Below, piece after piece: positions 54,246 through 64,000 of a stretch of 64,000 nt of DNA. A program made the position numbers and the translations under genes. Each line of letters opens with the position of its first letter. Position 1 is the stretch's first letter. The stretch is from NCBI RefSeq assembly GCF_033473495.1, contig NC_088941.1:2170001-2234000 (forward strand). The letters are read 5' to 3'. The notes beneath the pieces were generated by a model. It was not told where the DNA came from and did no database searches. It saw only the letters and a program-made list of their open reading frames with translations. The DNA is from Cercospora beticola (taxonomy: Eukaryota > Ascomycota > Dothideomycetes > Mycosphaerellales > Mycosphaerellaceae).

Positions 54246-56734
54246 CTCCGGCATCTCCAGACTGTTGTTTCGATATCTTCGGCAGTGCTTGGGTCTCTAC
54301 GTGGAGTGAACTGCGTAACCATCTTGGTTACCAAACCCGCTTGCAATCCAGGCAAGCATCGACTCCTACCCACAGCCGGTACTTCAAAGGCTGTGTGTGC
54401 TCGCTCTCGGTGTCCGTCTCCACCACCATCTCTGTACTCAACACATCTTGTGTCTTGTTGGAAGAGTGATCTTCTGCTGGCACTTCGAGGCAATGAGGAA
54501 CGCTCATAGACCGGTTGCTGGGACGTTGAATTCTACAGCATCAGTGTCTTCGGGCGCGTCTGGCTCTTACTCGCGACGAATTGGCTGCCCTTCCATGCTT
54601 CTCTTTCCAAATCCGGTGATTACACTATGCAATTTCAACCAGGATGTCGGGCATGCGGGCGGCGTGGACTGCGCAGCACCCTCTACACGTACGATCTTCT
54701 GGCAGTTCCCGGTCATGCCTCGTGCCGATCTCAAGGCCGCTAGCCCAGTCTTTACCAACGCGTGTATCATCTCGCTTTCTCGCTTCGGTGTTCTGCATTG
54801 GTGTTGCTCAGTCCTGGAAGGCTTCTCCAGATGTCTGTTATGGATGCGCCCTTGCTTTTGAGAGCCATCGTATGGGCTTCTGCTTCCACACTGCCGGCTC
54901 TTTGAGAAGTTCAGTGTCTCCGCTGACTTGGCCGTGGCCACCCACTGTGGCCCAAAAGCTTTGTTGGCGCAAGAAAGCCGCCTGCGGATGGCACATCGCC
55001 ATGCGGTGCTGTCCACCGCTGCCATTGTCCCTTCAGCGCAAGCTGGTCACCTAGCTGTTCTCTCGGTGTTGTGGTTCGCGCTCAAGGGCCGCAGGGCGCA
55101 AGAGTAGCACGGTGCTTCGCTTCTGGACGAGGATCGAAAGACTTCATGCCTCATTTGCTGTACAGTTCGATGATGATCGTTGCTTCGGTCGTTCTCGAAA
55201 TCGTTGGTCTCGCCCGTGGAGTGTCGCCGGGAGTGTCGCTGAAGCTCGTCTGCTGTTCGGCGTTCGCTGGTGCTGTCGATCCAACTAAGGACGAGCCACT
55301 CGCTGGCAGGTCTCCAACGAGGCGATACTGCTCAATGATGGTGTCTGAATGCTGTTCGCTGATTGCTGTATCCTTTGTCGTCGAGCATTTGCCAGCAATG
55401 CCCATTATGCCTGTGAAGCCCGGTTCTTGGCAAGCTGGGAGGGCAATGCATCGAGCCGTGGTGTACAGAGCACAACAACGCCGAGCAGCTGAACTGATCG
55501 CTGCGGTCCATCAGAGAGATTGGAAGAAACTCACGGGCCCTCGTGCCTCTGATAAGCCCTGCTGCCCATCTTGCGCTGCTGGCCCGGAGTTGGGCGGAGC
55601 ATTCTACAGCACGGAAACATCTGCTCAGTGTTACGAAGATCGGGCTACCTGCTACTTGAGACTTGTGGCTTCATTTCTACGTACACGCAGTCTATCTGGA
55701 GGACTAAAAGCTGTGCTCGCATGGTCACTAGCCGCTGCGCGCTGGCGGTACCGACAGAGAAGCATTTCGTCTCAACAGGACCTGGTCGCACTCTGGCCGC
55801 CTGTGAGGCTCCTAATGCCCAAGGAGCAGCGTCTTGCTCTGCGTATCTCCGCCCGGATGCACGCGCGTTGTCCTACTCCTCCGCGACTACGCAGCAGAGA
55901 TTCTTCCAGCCTGGTGTAGAAAGGCCCTGCTTTTTTGCCCCTATTCCGCAGGCCCTCGGGCCCCAGGCCCAGTGGCCGCTCCCGTGCTCTTTTATGTTTG
56001 CGCGTTGCTCTTGCAAGGCGGCTTCCATGCTTTCCCATGCGGTGTGTTGTAAGTAAAAGAATAGAGAAGCGTTTGAGCCGCCGGCTTCGTCGCGACCGGA
56101 GCCAGAATTGGTGACCTCCGGACGGCTAAAAAGTGTATCGCCACTCGCGCACCACACAACGCCATGATCCACTGTAAAACCTGATGCTGAAGGTGCATGG
56201 CATCTCAGCTTGAATTCCTAGGTACGTGCGTGTCATATAATGCGGTGGTTGGAAAGATCTGGGTCTGTCTAGGAAACTGATGTTCTTTGCCAAGCCAGAT
56301 TCATCTGAGCAATATATATGCCGGCCATGCGCTCTCATCATCCAAGAGCACGCCCTCACAGCCAATAAGAGCCTCTGCTCTTGGATCACCAACTGCCAAT
56401 TGGTGTAATAGCGACCGCCAATCGCTCAAACATTCGTCGTGGAACACGTACTAACAGCTTTCAGAACACGTACTAACATCTTCTACGTAAGCTTGATCAC
56501 GAGCTATCACGAGCATTCAATGCTCCTTTCTTTTTGCCTTTTTTTGCAATTTCTTTTGGAGTTGTGAAGGTAAAAGGATCGAGATGCGAGAATGTCATGC
56601 ACAATGGTATGCTGACCGCATTCTTTTTGCAACCTCCACGTGCAGTGGCCACTTTTGGCCCAATAATTGATCACGAAAGCATCGTCACGGTGCAATAATC
56701 GTGTGAAGGCGTGTCACTCAATGCAGTCACGCGA
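54246..56734. other. Intergenic, no gene supported
   Basis: About 2.5 kb. The longest open frame (282 codons, 55071-55919, plus) is Cys/Arg/Ala-rich, and alternative frames are open in parallel, so I do not call a gene. No repeats were recognised by eye here. Confidence 0.4.
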
Positions 56735-57200
56735 ATGCCTCCTTTGTCTCCGAGTTTACCATAGACTCTGAGCTGGCAGATTGAGCCTTGGACGAAATCG
56801 TGTCGCAGAGGCATTTCTGAGACACCGCTATCTTCCGCAGGGCTCTTTTGGATCACCCAATGCAGTCTCAGCTGTCTCCGAATCTTCCATATGCTCTAAG
56901 CTGGCAGGCTGAGCCCTGGGCGAAATTGTGTCGTGGAGCCATTGTCTGAGACACTGCTATTTTCCGCAGATAAATCTGGAACATAACTGCAGAGTGCAGG
57001 AAGCTTCCGCTGAGCTCTTTTGGATCGTCTAGTGCTGCCTCATTTGTCTCCGAATTTTCCATATGCTCTGAGCTGGCAGGCTGAGCCTTGGACGAAATCG
57101 TGTCGCAGAGGCATGCCTGAGACAACGCAAGCTTCCGCAGATCAATCCTGATCATGGTTGCAGAGTACAGGAGAAGCTGAGGTTTCCGCTGGGCTCTTTT
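56735..57200 (-). repeat. Degenerate tandem repeat, 3 copies of ~120-170 bp
   Basis: Copies begin at about 56743, 56872 and 57043 with TGTCTCCGAATTTTCC-like sequence. They continue with ATGCTCTGAGCTGGCAGGC, GCCTTGGACGAAATCGTGTC and TTCCGCAG. The second and third copies carry extra sequence relative to the first (spacings about 129 and 171 bp). On the minus strand two copies give related peptides beginning RKLALSQ and RKIAVSQ, with a stop at the end of one. Identity between copies is clearly higher than in the 285-bp array. Confidence 0.85.
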
Positions 57201-57965
57201 GGGCGAAGCAGGGGCCTATCAGCTGGCTTCAAACGCCAGCACCCCTTTACCGCGCCGCAACATAACGCAAATCAACACATGCCAAATGCAGAGAGGCATA
57301 TTTGGATGCTTCTAATGCTTTCTGCGGCGGTTTCGAACACCATTAGCGTGCTGGTTGTGTGGTGCTGCCGTCGTGGCAAAAGCTGGGCTGCTCAGCTGCC
57401 CGGGGGCTGGCTTTCAAATCGGAACAGCAGCACCCGCCCACGCACCACAACATTCTGCGAATTGACGTCTGCAACTTACGGATGGGCATGTTTGAATGAT
57501 TCTCATACTTGCTATGGTTGTTTCGAACACCATCCGAGACCTTGGTGGCTGGTGTTGCGGTCGTGGCAAAAGTCGGGCTGCTCCGCTGCCAGCAAGCTGG
57601 CTTTGAAGCTTCAATATCAGCACCCCTTCATCGCGCCGCAACATAACGCGACCTGGCATCTCATACTCACGGAGGAACATGTTTGAGCACTGCTCATGCT
57701 TCCTATAGCGGTTTCGAACACCTTTCGCCACGGTGGTGGGTGGTGCTGCAACCGTGGCAAAATTCGAGCTGCTCCGCTGCCAGCGAGCTGGCCTTGAAGC
57801 TTCAACATCAGCACCCCTTCATCGCGCCGCAACATACGGCGTATTGGCATTTGACATTCACGGAGGAGCATGTTTGAATACTGCTGATGCTTTCTACGGT
57901 GGTTTCGAACACCTTTCGCGACGGTAGTGGGTGGTGCTGGCACCGTGGCAAAAGATATGCTGGTG
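57200..57965 (-). repeat. ~190-bp tandem repeat, 4 copies
   Basis: TTTCGAACAC occurs at 57331, 57531, 57712 and 57903. Each copy also has GGTGGTGCTG, CGTGGCAAAA, GAGCTGCTCCGCTGCCAGC, CAGCACCCCTTCATCGCGCC and ACGGAGGAGCATGTTTGA. The two middle copies are the most alike. On the minus strand they read in one frame as very similar 64-residue blocks (start KGVRNRYRKHEQCSN / KGVRNHRRKHQQYSN, then LRRDEGVL and AGSGAAR), which stop codons then end. It directly follows the preceding, unrelated array. Confidence 0.88.
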
Positions 57966-59552
57966 AGCTGCCAAGGAGCTTGCACGTGCTCGGTCAGCTT
58001 CATTCAGCTCCGCCGCTTCCACCTCGCGGAGACGACGACGACAGCAACAACGCTCTCAGGGACACACAAAGTGGATGCTGGAGATGCATGCAGCCGTGGC
58101 TCCAACCTCCGACGACTCCGAAGTCTGTAGCTGGTCTGCAGCAAAAGATGTAGGCGCCGGGGGCTGGGGAGACGGCGTCGTTCACAGTCAACACTTATAA
58201 GAGATCTGATTTTGATGGCCTTTGTCCAATGAGGACCACCCATCCGGCGCGTTGGCGTGTTGTACATTAATTAGCTAGCTTGCTTTGCTGTTTCTTTACA
58301 CACACTTGAGCTCGTTTGAGAACGCCCCGGCTAACGTGATCATCAGACCATCAACAAAAGTTCAACACAACACGAATTTGATTCAGTATCGAATTCAGCC
58401 GATTCAACATCGAGCTTCTTTTTTTTTGCTCATATGAGTCTCTGACAGATTCTGATGGTTTCTGCGGAGACATGGGCATTAATTTTTTGCGCTGCCATGG
58501 CAGCACTCGGATGAGATACGCCTGCAATCATCCTCCCGTCCTCACGGAGATGGTACGCTGCGCACGAGGACTCGCCTTCAGGCGGTAATCAGACGCTCAT
58601 GTGCCAACTGGTGGCGCTCATGCCACTTCTCACGAGAGTGTCAGACAACAGCGCAATTGGAGAAGGCATCTACGGGGTTGGCTTTGAGGGCTTTACGAGC
58701 TTGCGTGAAGGTCGGAGAGCGTCAACTTTCTGTATGGCGTACGGTCGCGCTGCCAGAAAGTCCACATCTCCTAGACCTCGCGCTTCGGTTCCATTCCAGC
58801 ACGCATGTTGCTCATGCATCGACCCAGCCGCTGCCAACTTCGAGCGCAAAGATTTTCAACGAGGGTGTCCGGCCTACAGACCTGCTGTTCGGGCAGAACA
58901 CGCACCACGGCGACACGCGCCAACGCAACCCGCACGCACCGCTACCAAACAAATCCGAGCGCAGCTTCATTCGCAGGGCATCTACGCCGCCGTGCGGAGC
59001 ATCCACCCAATGCGCAGAGGCAACGAGCTCCGAAAGACCCGCTCACTGCGACTTACGGGCAGTCAAGCCGACACACGAGGCAACAAGCTGCCTGGCCCCG
59101 ATCTGCCTCCTTCAAGATACACCGGGGAGCAGAGCGGGAGCTCCGATCGAGCGCATCTAGCGCAACGTGGATGTCATAGTGCCGCGGCCACGGGATTTCG
59201 GGGGACAAATCTCAGCCAATGGGACTTCGAAGGACAATGGAGGCGAGGGCGCGCATGGAGATTGCTGCTGAGCACGGCAAATGACAACGCAAATTATACA
59301 AAGGATCGAGATACTTGGTTGCACATCCAGCTGCTAGTCCTACGACTATGCGGCCTTCAGGCTGGGCAGCCACGTCAGAAAGATTACAGGTGGAAGATTC
59401 GCGAGTCTTCGCTTCGGGTCGAGAACGAACTCTGGAGCTCAAGCAAGATGTGACAACATATGGCCAATGGCGACACGGGTAGGAGAAGCGCTCACATAAC
59501 TGTGGGAAATCGTGAAAGCACTGTTGTGGAGACACATCAAGCGATTCCAAGA
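57966..59552. other. Intergenic, no gene supported
   Basis: About 1.6 kb. Two plus-strand frames (58599-59453 and 58657-59160) are open over the same stretch. Neither has a motif, so they may reflect GC-biased sequence rather than a gene. It contains the 3' side of the crotonase gene at its right end. Confidence 0.4.
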
Positions 59553-60611
59553 CTACAATTTTGGACCACCGAAGTCTGGCTTCCTCTTCTCGAAGAATGC
59601 TGAGATACCTTCTTTTGCGTCATCAGACCTCGCATGAAGAGCCATCATTCTGCCAGCCCATTCCACGGCATCCTCATATCCATCTCCTCCGCTCTCAGTG
59701 CCACGGAGCCCCAGTTGCGTCCAGTATGCCCACTTCCCCAGGGCTTGCGACTGCGCTCCAGTATGATTACAAAGATTGTTGACGACTTCCTCAACACGAC
59801 GCTCCAAAGCTTCGCCATCAGTAACCAGATCTACAGCACCACCTGGAAGCTGATCCGCACTCACGGGCTCTGCCAATGCAAGCATGCGATACGTGAAAGG
59901 AGGTCCAAGTCTTCGTGACACGGCAGTCGACGGAGAAGTGCAAGGTAGGCCCATTGAGGCTCCGGGTAAGCGGAACTGCGTCGATGCTGCAGCTATTGGA
60001 AGGTCTGTTGTCAACGCCAATTGGCAGCCGGCAGCTGTTGCGAGTCCTTGAACTACACCAACCACTGGGGCTGGAGATCGCCTAATCAAGCTCATGACCT
60101 CTGCACAAAGAGCGAATGTCTCCTTGATCTCGTCCCGGGAGATCGTTCGAAGCTCTCCGAGATCGTGTCCTGAGCAGAAGACGGGCCCATTGCTACGCAA
60201 GACGATGACATTCGGAAGACCTTGGCGCTCACGGTGCCAAGTAGGCCCATCTAGTAGCCAGGCATACTCTTGCTGCGTCTCCTTGGATGCATGGCCATCA
60301 GAGATATCCTCGAGATCCTTCAGCAGCATCGGTTTGAACGGAGGCAGTATTCGAAGTCGTCCATCTACGGGAGAGGTGTTGTAGCGAATCAGCTGCTCTC
60401 GAAGACTGCGCAGCACCTCCAAAGATAGCGCATTCCTTCGCTTTTCATTCTGCAAACTCAGGTATGCAGCTCTCGCTGGTAACTTCGGCCAACTCATGAT
60501 GATATTGGAGACTGGAACATGAGAAGTGGAAGGGCATTGGTTGCTTGAGTGAGAAGTCCCCACCCTTAGCGTCTTGGCACTGGATAACTCCACCGCTGCA
60601 GCCGGCGGCAC
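59553..60611 (-). CDS. Enoyl-CoA hydratase/isomerase family protein (ECHDC3-like crotonase)
   Basis: Single exon, 352 residues. The crotonase fold begins around residue 45 (AAYLSLQNEKRRNALSLEVL). The CoA/oxyanion-hole segments are VIVLRSNGPVFCSGHDLGEL and GVVQGLATAAGCQLALTTDL, followed by FRLPGASMGLPCTSPS. The C-terminus (EGISAFFEKRKPDF) is the usual end. An insertion of roughly 50 residues between the first strand and the substrate-binding loop is typical of the fungal ECHDC3-like group. The ~38 residues before MSWPKLPARA are Ser/Thr-rich and could be a mitochondrial presequence; translation could also start at that internal ATG. Likely mitochondrial acyl-CoA metabolism; the exact substrate is unknown. 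It diverges from the next gene. Confidence 0.92.
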   Translation of the reverse strand: MPPAAAVELSSAKTLRVGTSHSSNQCPSTSHVPVSNIIMSWPKLPARAAYLSLQNEKRRNALSLEVLRSLREQLIRYNTSPVDGRLRILPPFKPMLLKDLEDISDGHASKETQQEYAWLLDGPTWHRERQGLPNVIVLRSNGPVFCSGHDLGELRTISRDEIKETFALCAEVMSLIRRSPAPVVGVVQGLATAAGCQLALTTDLPIAAASTQFRLPGASMGLPCTSPSTAVSRRLGPPFTYRMLALAEPVSADQLPGGAVDLVTDGEALERRVEEVVNNLCNHTGAQSQALGKWAYWTQLGLRGTESGGDGYEDAVEWAGRMMALHARSDDAKEGISAFFEKRKPDFGGPKL

Positions 60612-60763
60612 AGCACTTCAGCGCTTAATAGACTTCTTGATGACATTCCAACAATAGCCACAAAGATGCAACTTTCTGTCGAGCGCAGCACCTATCCTTC
60701 TGCAGAATCCGCCCCAACTCTCGAAAACCTGCCTATACTCCGGACAACGCTTGGTCAAAAATT

Positions 60764-61417
60764 ATGAGACCACTCCACGAAGAACTGGCCGATGAGCTGC
60801 TGTCGTTGTACAGGTTCATGGTCACTCTGCACATCCCAGAGGAAGCACTCAAAATTCCACCTCCTGGTGGCTGGCGGGATGATACAATCAGAGCTCGTTT
60901 TGAGCCCGGGGAAAAGGACGAAGCCGTCATCAAGTTGTTAAGGCACATTCCCTACATCGCTTCCAAAATCGAAGGCTACCAGATATGGGAAGGCTGCGAA
61001 TGCAACAACTTCACTGAAACTAGCAAAGACTTCTTTGACCCGCTTGAGGAGATCATGGACACTTGCAATTGGGAGCCGTTGAAAGTCGAGCGAGGGAAAT
61101 ACCTTGCGACGCTTGGGAAATCTGCTGGACGGAATGGTTGGTACATTTTTTGCGACGTCAGAACCCGCGAGGTCATCCACGTGGACTTTCAGGAGGGTGC
61201 AATCGCACCTGAAGCATCTCCTCGGATATTTGCGGAGACAACCAAAGAGTCTTTTCGAAAGCTGGATGCATACCCCATTCGTCCGAACAAAGTATGCTTG
61301 GCTGCAATGACCGGGAAAGACGAGATGAGCGAGATCCGCAAAGTTTTCGACAAGCATGGATGGCCAGGAGAAGCCTTTCGAAAATCAGAGTGCCTAGAAG
61401 ACCTGGCCAACTTTTGA
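60764..61417 (+). CDS. Conserved-looking hypothetical protein
   Basis: Single exon, 217 residues, cytosolic by appearance with no signal peptide or membrane segment. It is mixed alpha/beta in composition, with segments LHEELADELLSLYRFMVTLH, LLRHIPYIASKIEGYQIWEG, NGWYIFCDVRTREVIHVDFQ and the C-terminal EIRKVFDKHGWPGEAFRKSE. The GWYIFCDVRTREVIHVDF stretch is loosely reminiscent of the SMI1/KNR4 (SUKH) fold, but I cannot confirm this. The last ~55 residues are related to a broken fragment 270 bp downstream, showing that the gene has been duplicated locally. It is divergent from the crotonase gene across a 152-bp gap. Confidence 0.76.
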   Translation: MRPLHEELADELLSLYRFMVTLHIPEEALKIPPPGGWRDDTIRARFEPGEKDEAVIKLLRHIPYIASKIEGYQIWEGCECNNFTETSKDFFDPLEEIMDTCNWEPLKVERGKYLATLGKSAGRNGWYIFCDVRTREVIHVDFQEGAIAPEASPRIFAETTKESFRKLDAYPIRPNKVCLAAMTGKDEMSEIRKVFDKHGWPGEAFRKSECLEDLANF

Positions 61418-61683
61418 ATGCTGGCGAAACATAAGCACATCGTGATAGCGAGCTCTGCTTTGTTCTAGTGCCTTGAACAAAACACGCCATCTGTAGCGAT
61501 CTGTCGGCGCATGCAGGACCCGGTATCGGGAAGCGCCAGTCTTGCTTACTGTGCCCTTGCACGCTCAATGCACGTGATTGAAACGGCCCTCCAGCCTCGC
61601 TGAGATGACTCAAGCTCAGTCGTGACGTGCAGCATTGTCTCGGCTCTTTGGACTCGCAGTCTTTACATCTTTTGTTGGACATA

Positions 61684-61839
61684 TTAGACGCTTTCCCGAC
61701 TCGGCACAAGGAGATTCGGCTCTCGAATAAATACGATGAAGCACAATTCAAGCGTTTACGTGAGATATTCGTTAAGCAAGGTTGGCCTATGGAGAACTAT
61801 AGGAAGGGTGAATGTCTTGCTGAACTCGCTGCAATATGA
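61684..61839 (+). pseudogene. Partial duplicate of the C-terminus of the preceding gene
   Basis: The frame ending at 61839 reads LDAFPTRHKE, then FKRLREIFVKQGWP and YRKGECLAELAAI. This parallels LDAYPIRPNK, MSEIRKVFDKHGWP and FRKSECLEDLANF of the upstream gene, with the same spacing and the same end point. No equivalent of the first ~160 residues precedes it; the frame is open only to 61627 with unrelated sequence. It is therefore a truncated paralogue or relic, unless an upstream exon has been missed. Confidence 0.6.
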
Positions 61840-62836
61840 GCCAATGCGCTTCAAACACCTGTTGCGCTTACATGACATGCATTCTATACTTTCAACGACC
61901 ACATCTGAGATCGTATCACCGAGTATTACCGCTGAAACCTCGAATACAGAGTTTGACAGCCGGATCCAGATGTTGATTCGCTCTACGATCTATGAGCATC
62001 TCGTCTAGGCAACTACTCTTGAACGGACTCGAACAAGCGGCTATTAAAGTTCCAACACAAGCGCAATATAGCCTATTTTTAAATGCGATAGACGCCCTTG
62101 CGAATGATCGCTGTTTCAAGTAGCGCCGGATCGACGACACATAGGACCCGCGCGTCTACCTAGACAGCGGAGATGAACCTTATTGCTACAGACGCTCTGG
62201 AGGGAAGCGCTGAGGTTCACGACTGCTGTCAACAGCCTGAAAACTCATTTACCACCTCGAAAGGACTTTTAGTCACCTGTGGAGGCAAAGCAAGATGACG
62301 ATCACACTGGAAAGGTCGGAAACTATTCACCCTGGCTGCACTTACAAAGTGGCTATAACGACGAACTGGTCAAATCTCCAACAATTCATCGCTCAGTCAA
62401 GTTTCATACATGCAGTAGCTGACAACGAGGACAGGCTGCACTCCGCGCATCGTGCCGGCTGCGTTGCAAATTCGAAGGCTTTGCTCGTTGAAGTATGTAC
62501 TGCTGCGGCGTTGCGGCATCCCGGCGTCAATCTCGTCTCTCTCAATGGTAGAACATTGAGTTTGTCAATCGTTGGATTCTTAGCAAGCTACTGAGTGGTT
62601 TCAAGCCATACCACGAGGCTGTGTTGGTCTTTGAAGAGCCGCCGTGGAGGAGAAACCAACTTTCACGCCGCACAGTTGCGTGGTATCCGGACGAGATACG
62701 CCAATATGCAAAGACAGGATGAGAGTACTTAAGCTCGAGCCTGGTATGGGCAAGACGTAGTACTACCTCACAACCTCACCATCGCATCGAGTTCCGCCGC
62801 AATATCTCCTTGACGCTTTGCTGTCGTTCATCCAGT
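61840..62836. other. Intergenic, no gene seen
   Basis: About 1 kb, containing the promoter of the secreted-protein gene. An open frame at 62295-62594 (99 codons) has no motif and no splice partner. Confidence 0.45.
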
Positions 62837-64000
62837 ATGGCGACAGGCCTGTCCTTTTCTCTTTTCCTGTTCTCTACTCTTTGGCAGCTAACCGCTGCCA
62901 TACCTGCTCCTTCTTTCGTAGGAGTGCTTACAGACCTACCTACATTGGCTCCAGTGAGTTCATCCATCCCTGCCTCACACGTGAATGCGATTGGTCATCA
63001 GCCTCTCGCTCGCACGTCTGAGTCAGACTAAAGCTTGGAAACACTTTCTTACTCTAGTGTTCTTAAATACAGGTATCATACTGTACAGAGGTGGTCGGAG
63101 ATGGGATACCAGATGTGCTGCACACGAAGACAGGCCCTGTCTGCACCTACAACTCAATTCGGTCGAAAACAATCCCATCATCTACTACAACGTTCACAGT
63201 TTCATTCCCGGAACAAGCCGCGCCTTCGAATCAAGGCAATGCTCGCACCTTCCCATCCGCACCAGATGCTACTGGGGGTGCTCAACCTTTTTCAGATCAA
63301 CTAGATGGCAAATGCACCATCTTCCAGAGAAAGACCTTCGATCAATATGGCAAATGGGACTGGCGGCCTATCGATGAGGAGCTTTCTAAACAGCAATGTG
63401 TCTCATTCTGCGCAAAAGCATTTGCGGAAAATCTCGCAAACAATCAAACTGCCGCCAACGCCTGTATCAGTTGGGCTGATCCACCAGCTTGGGAGAATTA
63501 TAATTTTGTTGGTCAGTCTCACGAGATCACAAGGATGAGTCCACAAGACTGAAAGGCGCAGGTGAAACCCAAGTTGCCCAAGGCAGCTGCGAGTGTAATG
63601 GCCGGCTCATTACATCGATCGCAGAATGGTTTGCCAATACCGCTGTTCCAGGTAAGAGAAGAGTTTGAGAACTGTGGACGGGGCAATGCTGACTGACCAT
63701 TTAGCCATTGAAAAGGTGAGCACTGATTAGTACCTTTGAAGGACTTTGCGTCCTGCAAGCCCAGTTGTACGTCCGCTCGCCTTGCTTTATCTACTGACAC
63801 GCGCAAGATCGCATGCAAGACTTGGATTACGGGCATAAGCACCGTTGTCACTGGCGGCCTCGCTGCCATACCAGCCAGGAGTGGGAGGTGCTGTCGCAAC
63901 TGTGGCGCATGCGGCTATGCAAGCAGCAGTTACCCTGGCCTACACGATGGAGTCCGCTCAGGATGCTGGACAAGGTTTCACCGACTGGTTGAACGCACCT
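62837..64000 (+). CDS. Secreted cysteine-containing protein, 3' truncated by the window edge and apparently frameshifted
   Basis: Five exons are proposed: 62837-62953, 63073-63511, 63562-63651, an 11-bp microexon 63705-63715, and 63808 to the edge. All junctions are GT-AG and in phase. Exon 1 encodes a signal peptide (MATGLSFSLFLFSTLW...) with a probable cleavage site near TAAIPAPS. Exon 2 has several Cys and aromatic residues (KWDWRPIDEE, CVSFCAKAF, CISWADPPAW). Exon 3 carries a SCECNGRLI segment. The last part resembles, from memory, a family of fungal secreted proteins with a Cys-x-Cys segment followed by hydrophobic helices; its function is not known to me. At 63871-63878 the sequence CCAG is duplicated. 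After it, the frame used so far turns Cys/Arg-rich, while another frame continues as hydrophobic, family-like protein. The gene is probably broken, or the read contains an error. Confidence 0.65.

Noticed and set aside
55071..55919. 282-codon plus-strand frame
   Set aside because: No recognisable motif and parallel open frames on both strands; judged chance in GC-balanced DNA.
58599..59453. 284-codon plus-strand frame, with an overlapping 167-codon frame
   Set aside because: Two frames compete, neither resembles a protein family, and no splice structure improves either.
1..64000. tRNA, rRNA and intact transposon genes
   Set aside because: No A-box plus GGTTCGANTCC B-box pair was seen. No reverse transcriptase, transposase or long terminal repeats were recognised. 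A covariance-model scan was not possible here.

Overview
The window reads as nuclear DNA of a filamentous ascomycete, most likely a Dothideomycete (class-level inference from gene content; no organism-specific marker was seen). Genes lie on both strands without operons. They are interrupted by short introns (44-134 bp) with GTRAGT-like donors and CAG/TAG acceptors. Typical filamentous-fungal families are present: paired HET-domain proteins, a DUF2015 protein, ribosomal protein eL28 (absent from budding yeast), ATG101 and a Mei2-type RNA-binding protein.

Layout. 1-25.6 kb is gene-dense housekeeping DNA: an edge-truncated protein with an LPxEIR-type fold, an ATP-dependent DNA ligase, seryl-tRNA synthetase, an auxilin-like J-protein (SWA2), a zinc-knuckle protein, RNase MRP subunit RMP1, autophagy factor ATG101, an importin-13-like karyopherin, an Edc1/PNRC-like decapping activator, a phytanoyl-CoA dioxygenase-like enzyme and the GPI ethanolamine-phosphate transferase LAS21. 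25.6-29.9 kb is gene-poor and holds a decayed ~95-bp tandem repeat. 29.9-39.4 kb carries Mei2, exocyst SEC15, a DUF2015 membrane protein and splicing factor HSH49/SF3B4. 39.8-43.8 kb is a striking array of ~285-bp degenerate repeats. 44.1-50.6 kb has eL28 and two tandem HET-domain genes. 50.6-59.5 kb is almost devoid of recognisable genes but contains at least four more unrelated degenerate tandem arrays. 59.5-64 kb has a crotonase, an unknown protein with a broken partial copy of its own tail downstream, and an edge-truncated secreted protein that appears frameshifted by a 4-bp duplication.

The identified genes serve separate core processes (translation, RNA processing and decay, trafficking, autophagy, GPI anchors, DNA repair) and do not form a pathway or a biosynthetic cluster. 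The most unusual feature is the set of independent, coding-like tandem repeat families in the gene-poor gaps. The 285-bp array looks like tandemly duplicated exon-intron units on the minus strand. I found no CRISPR array, convincing tRNA or rRNA gene, or intact transposon.
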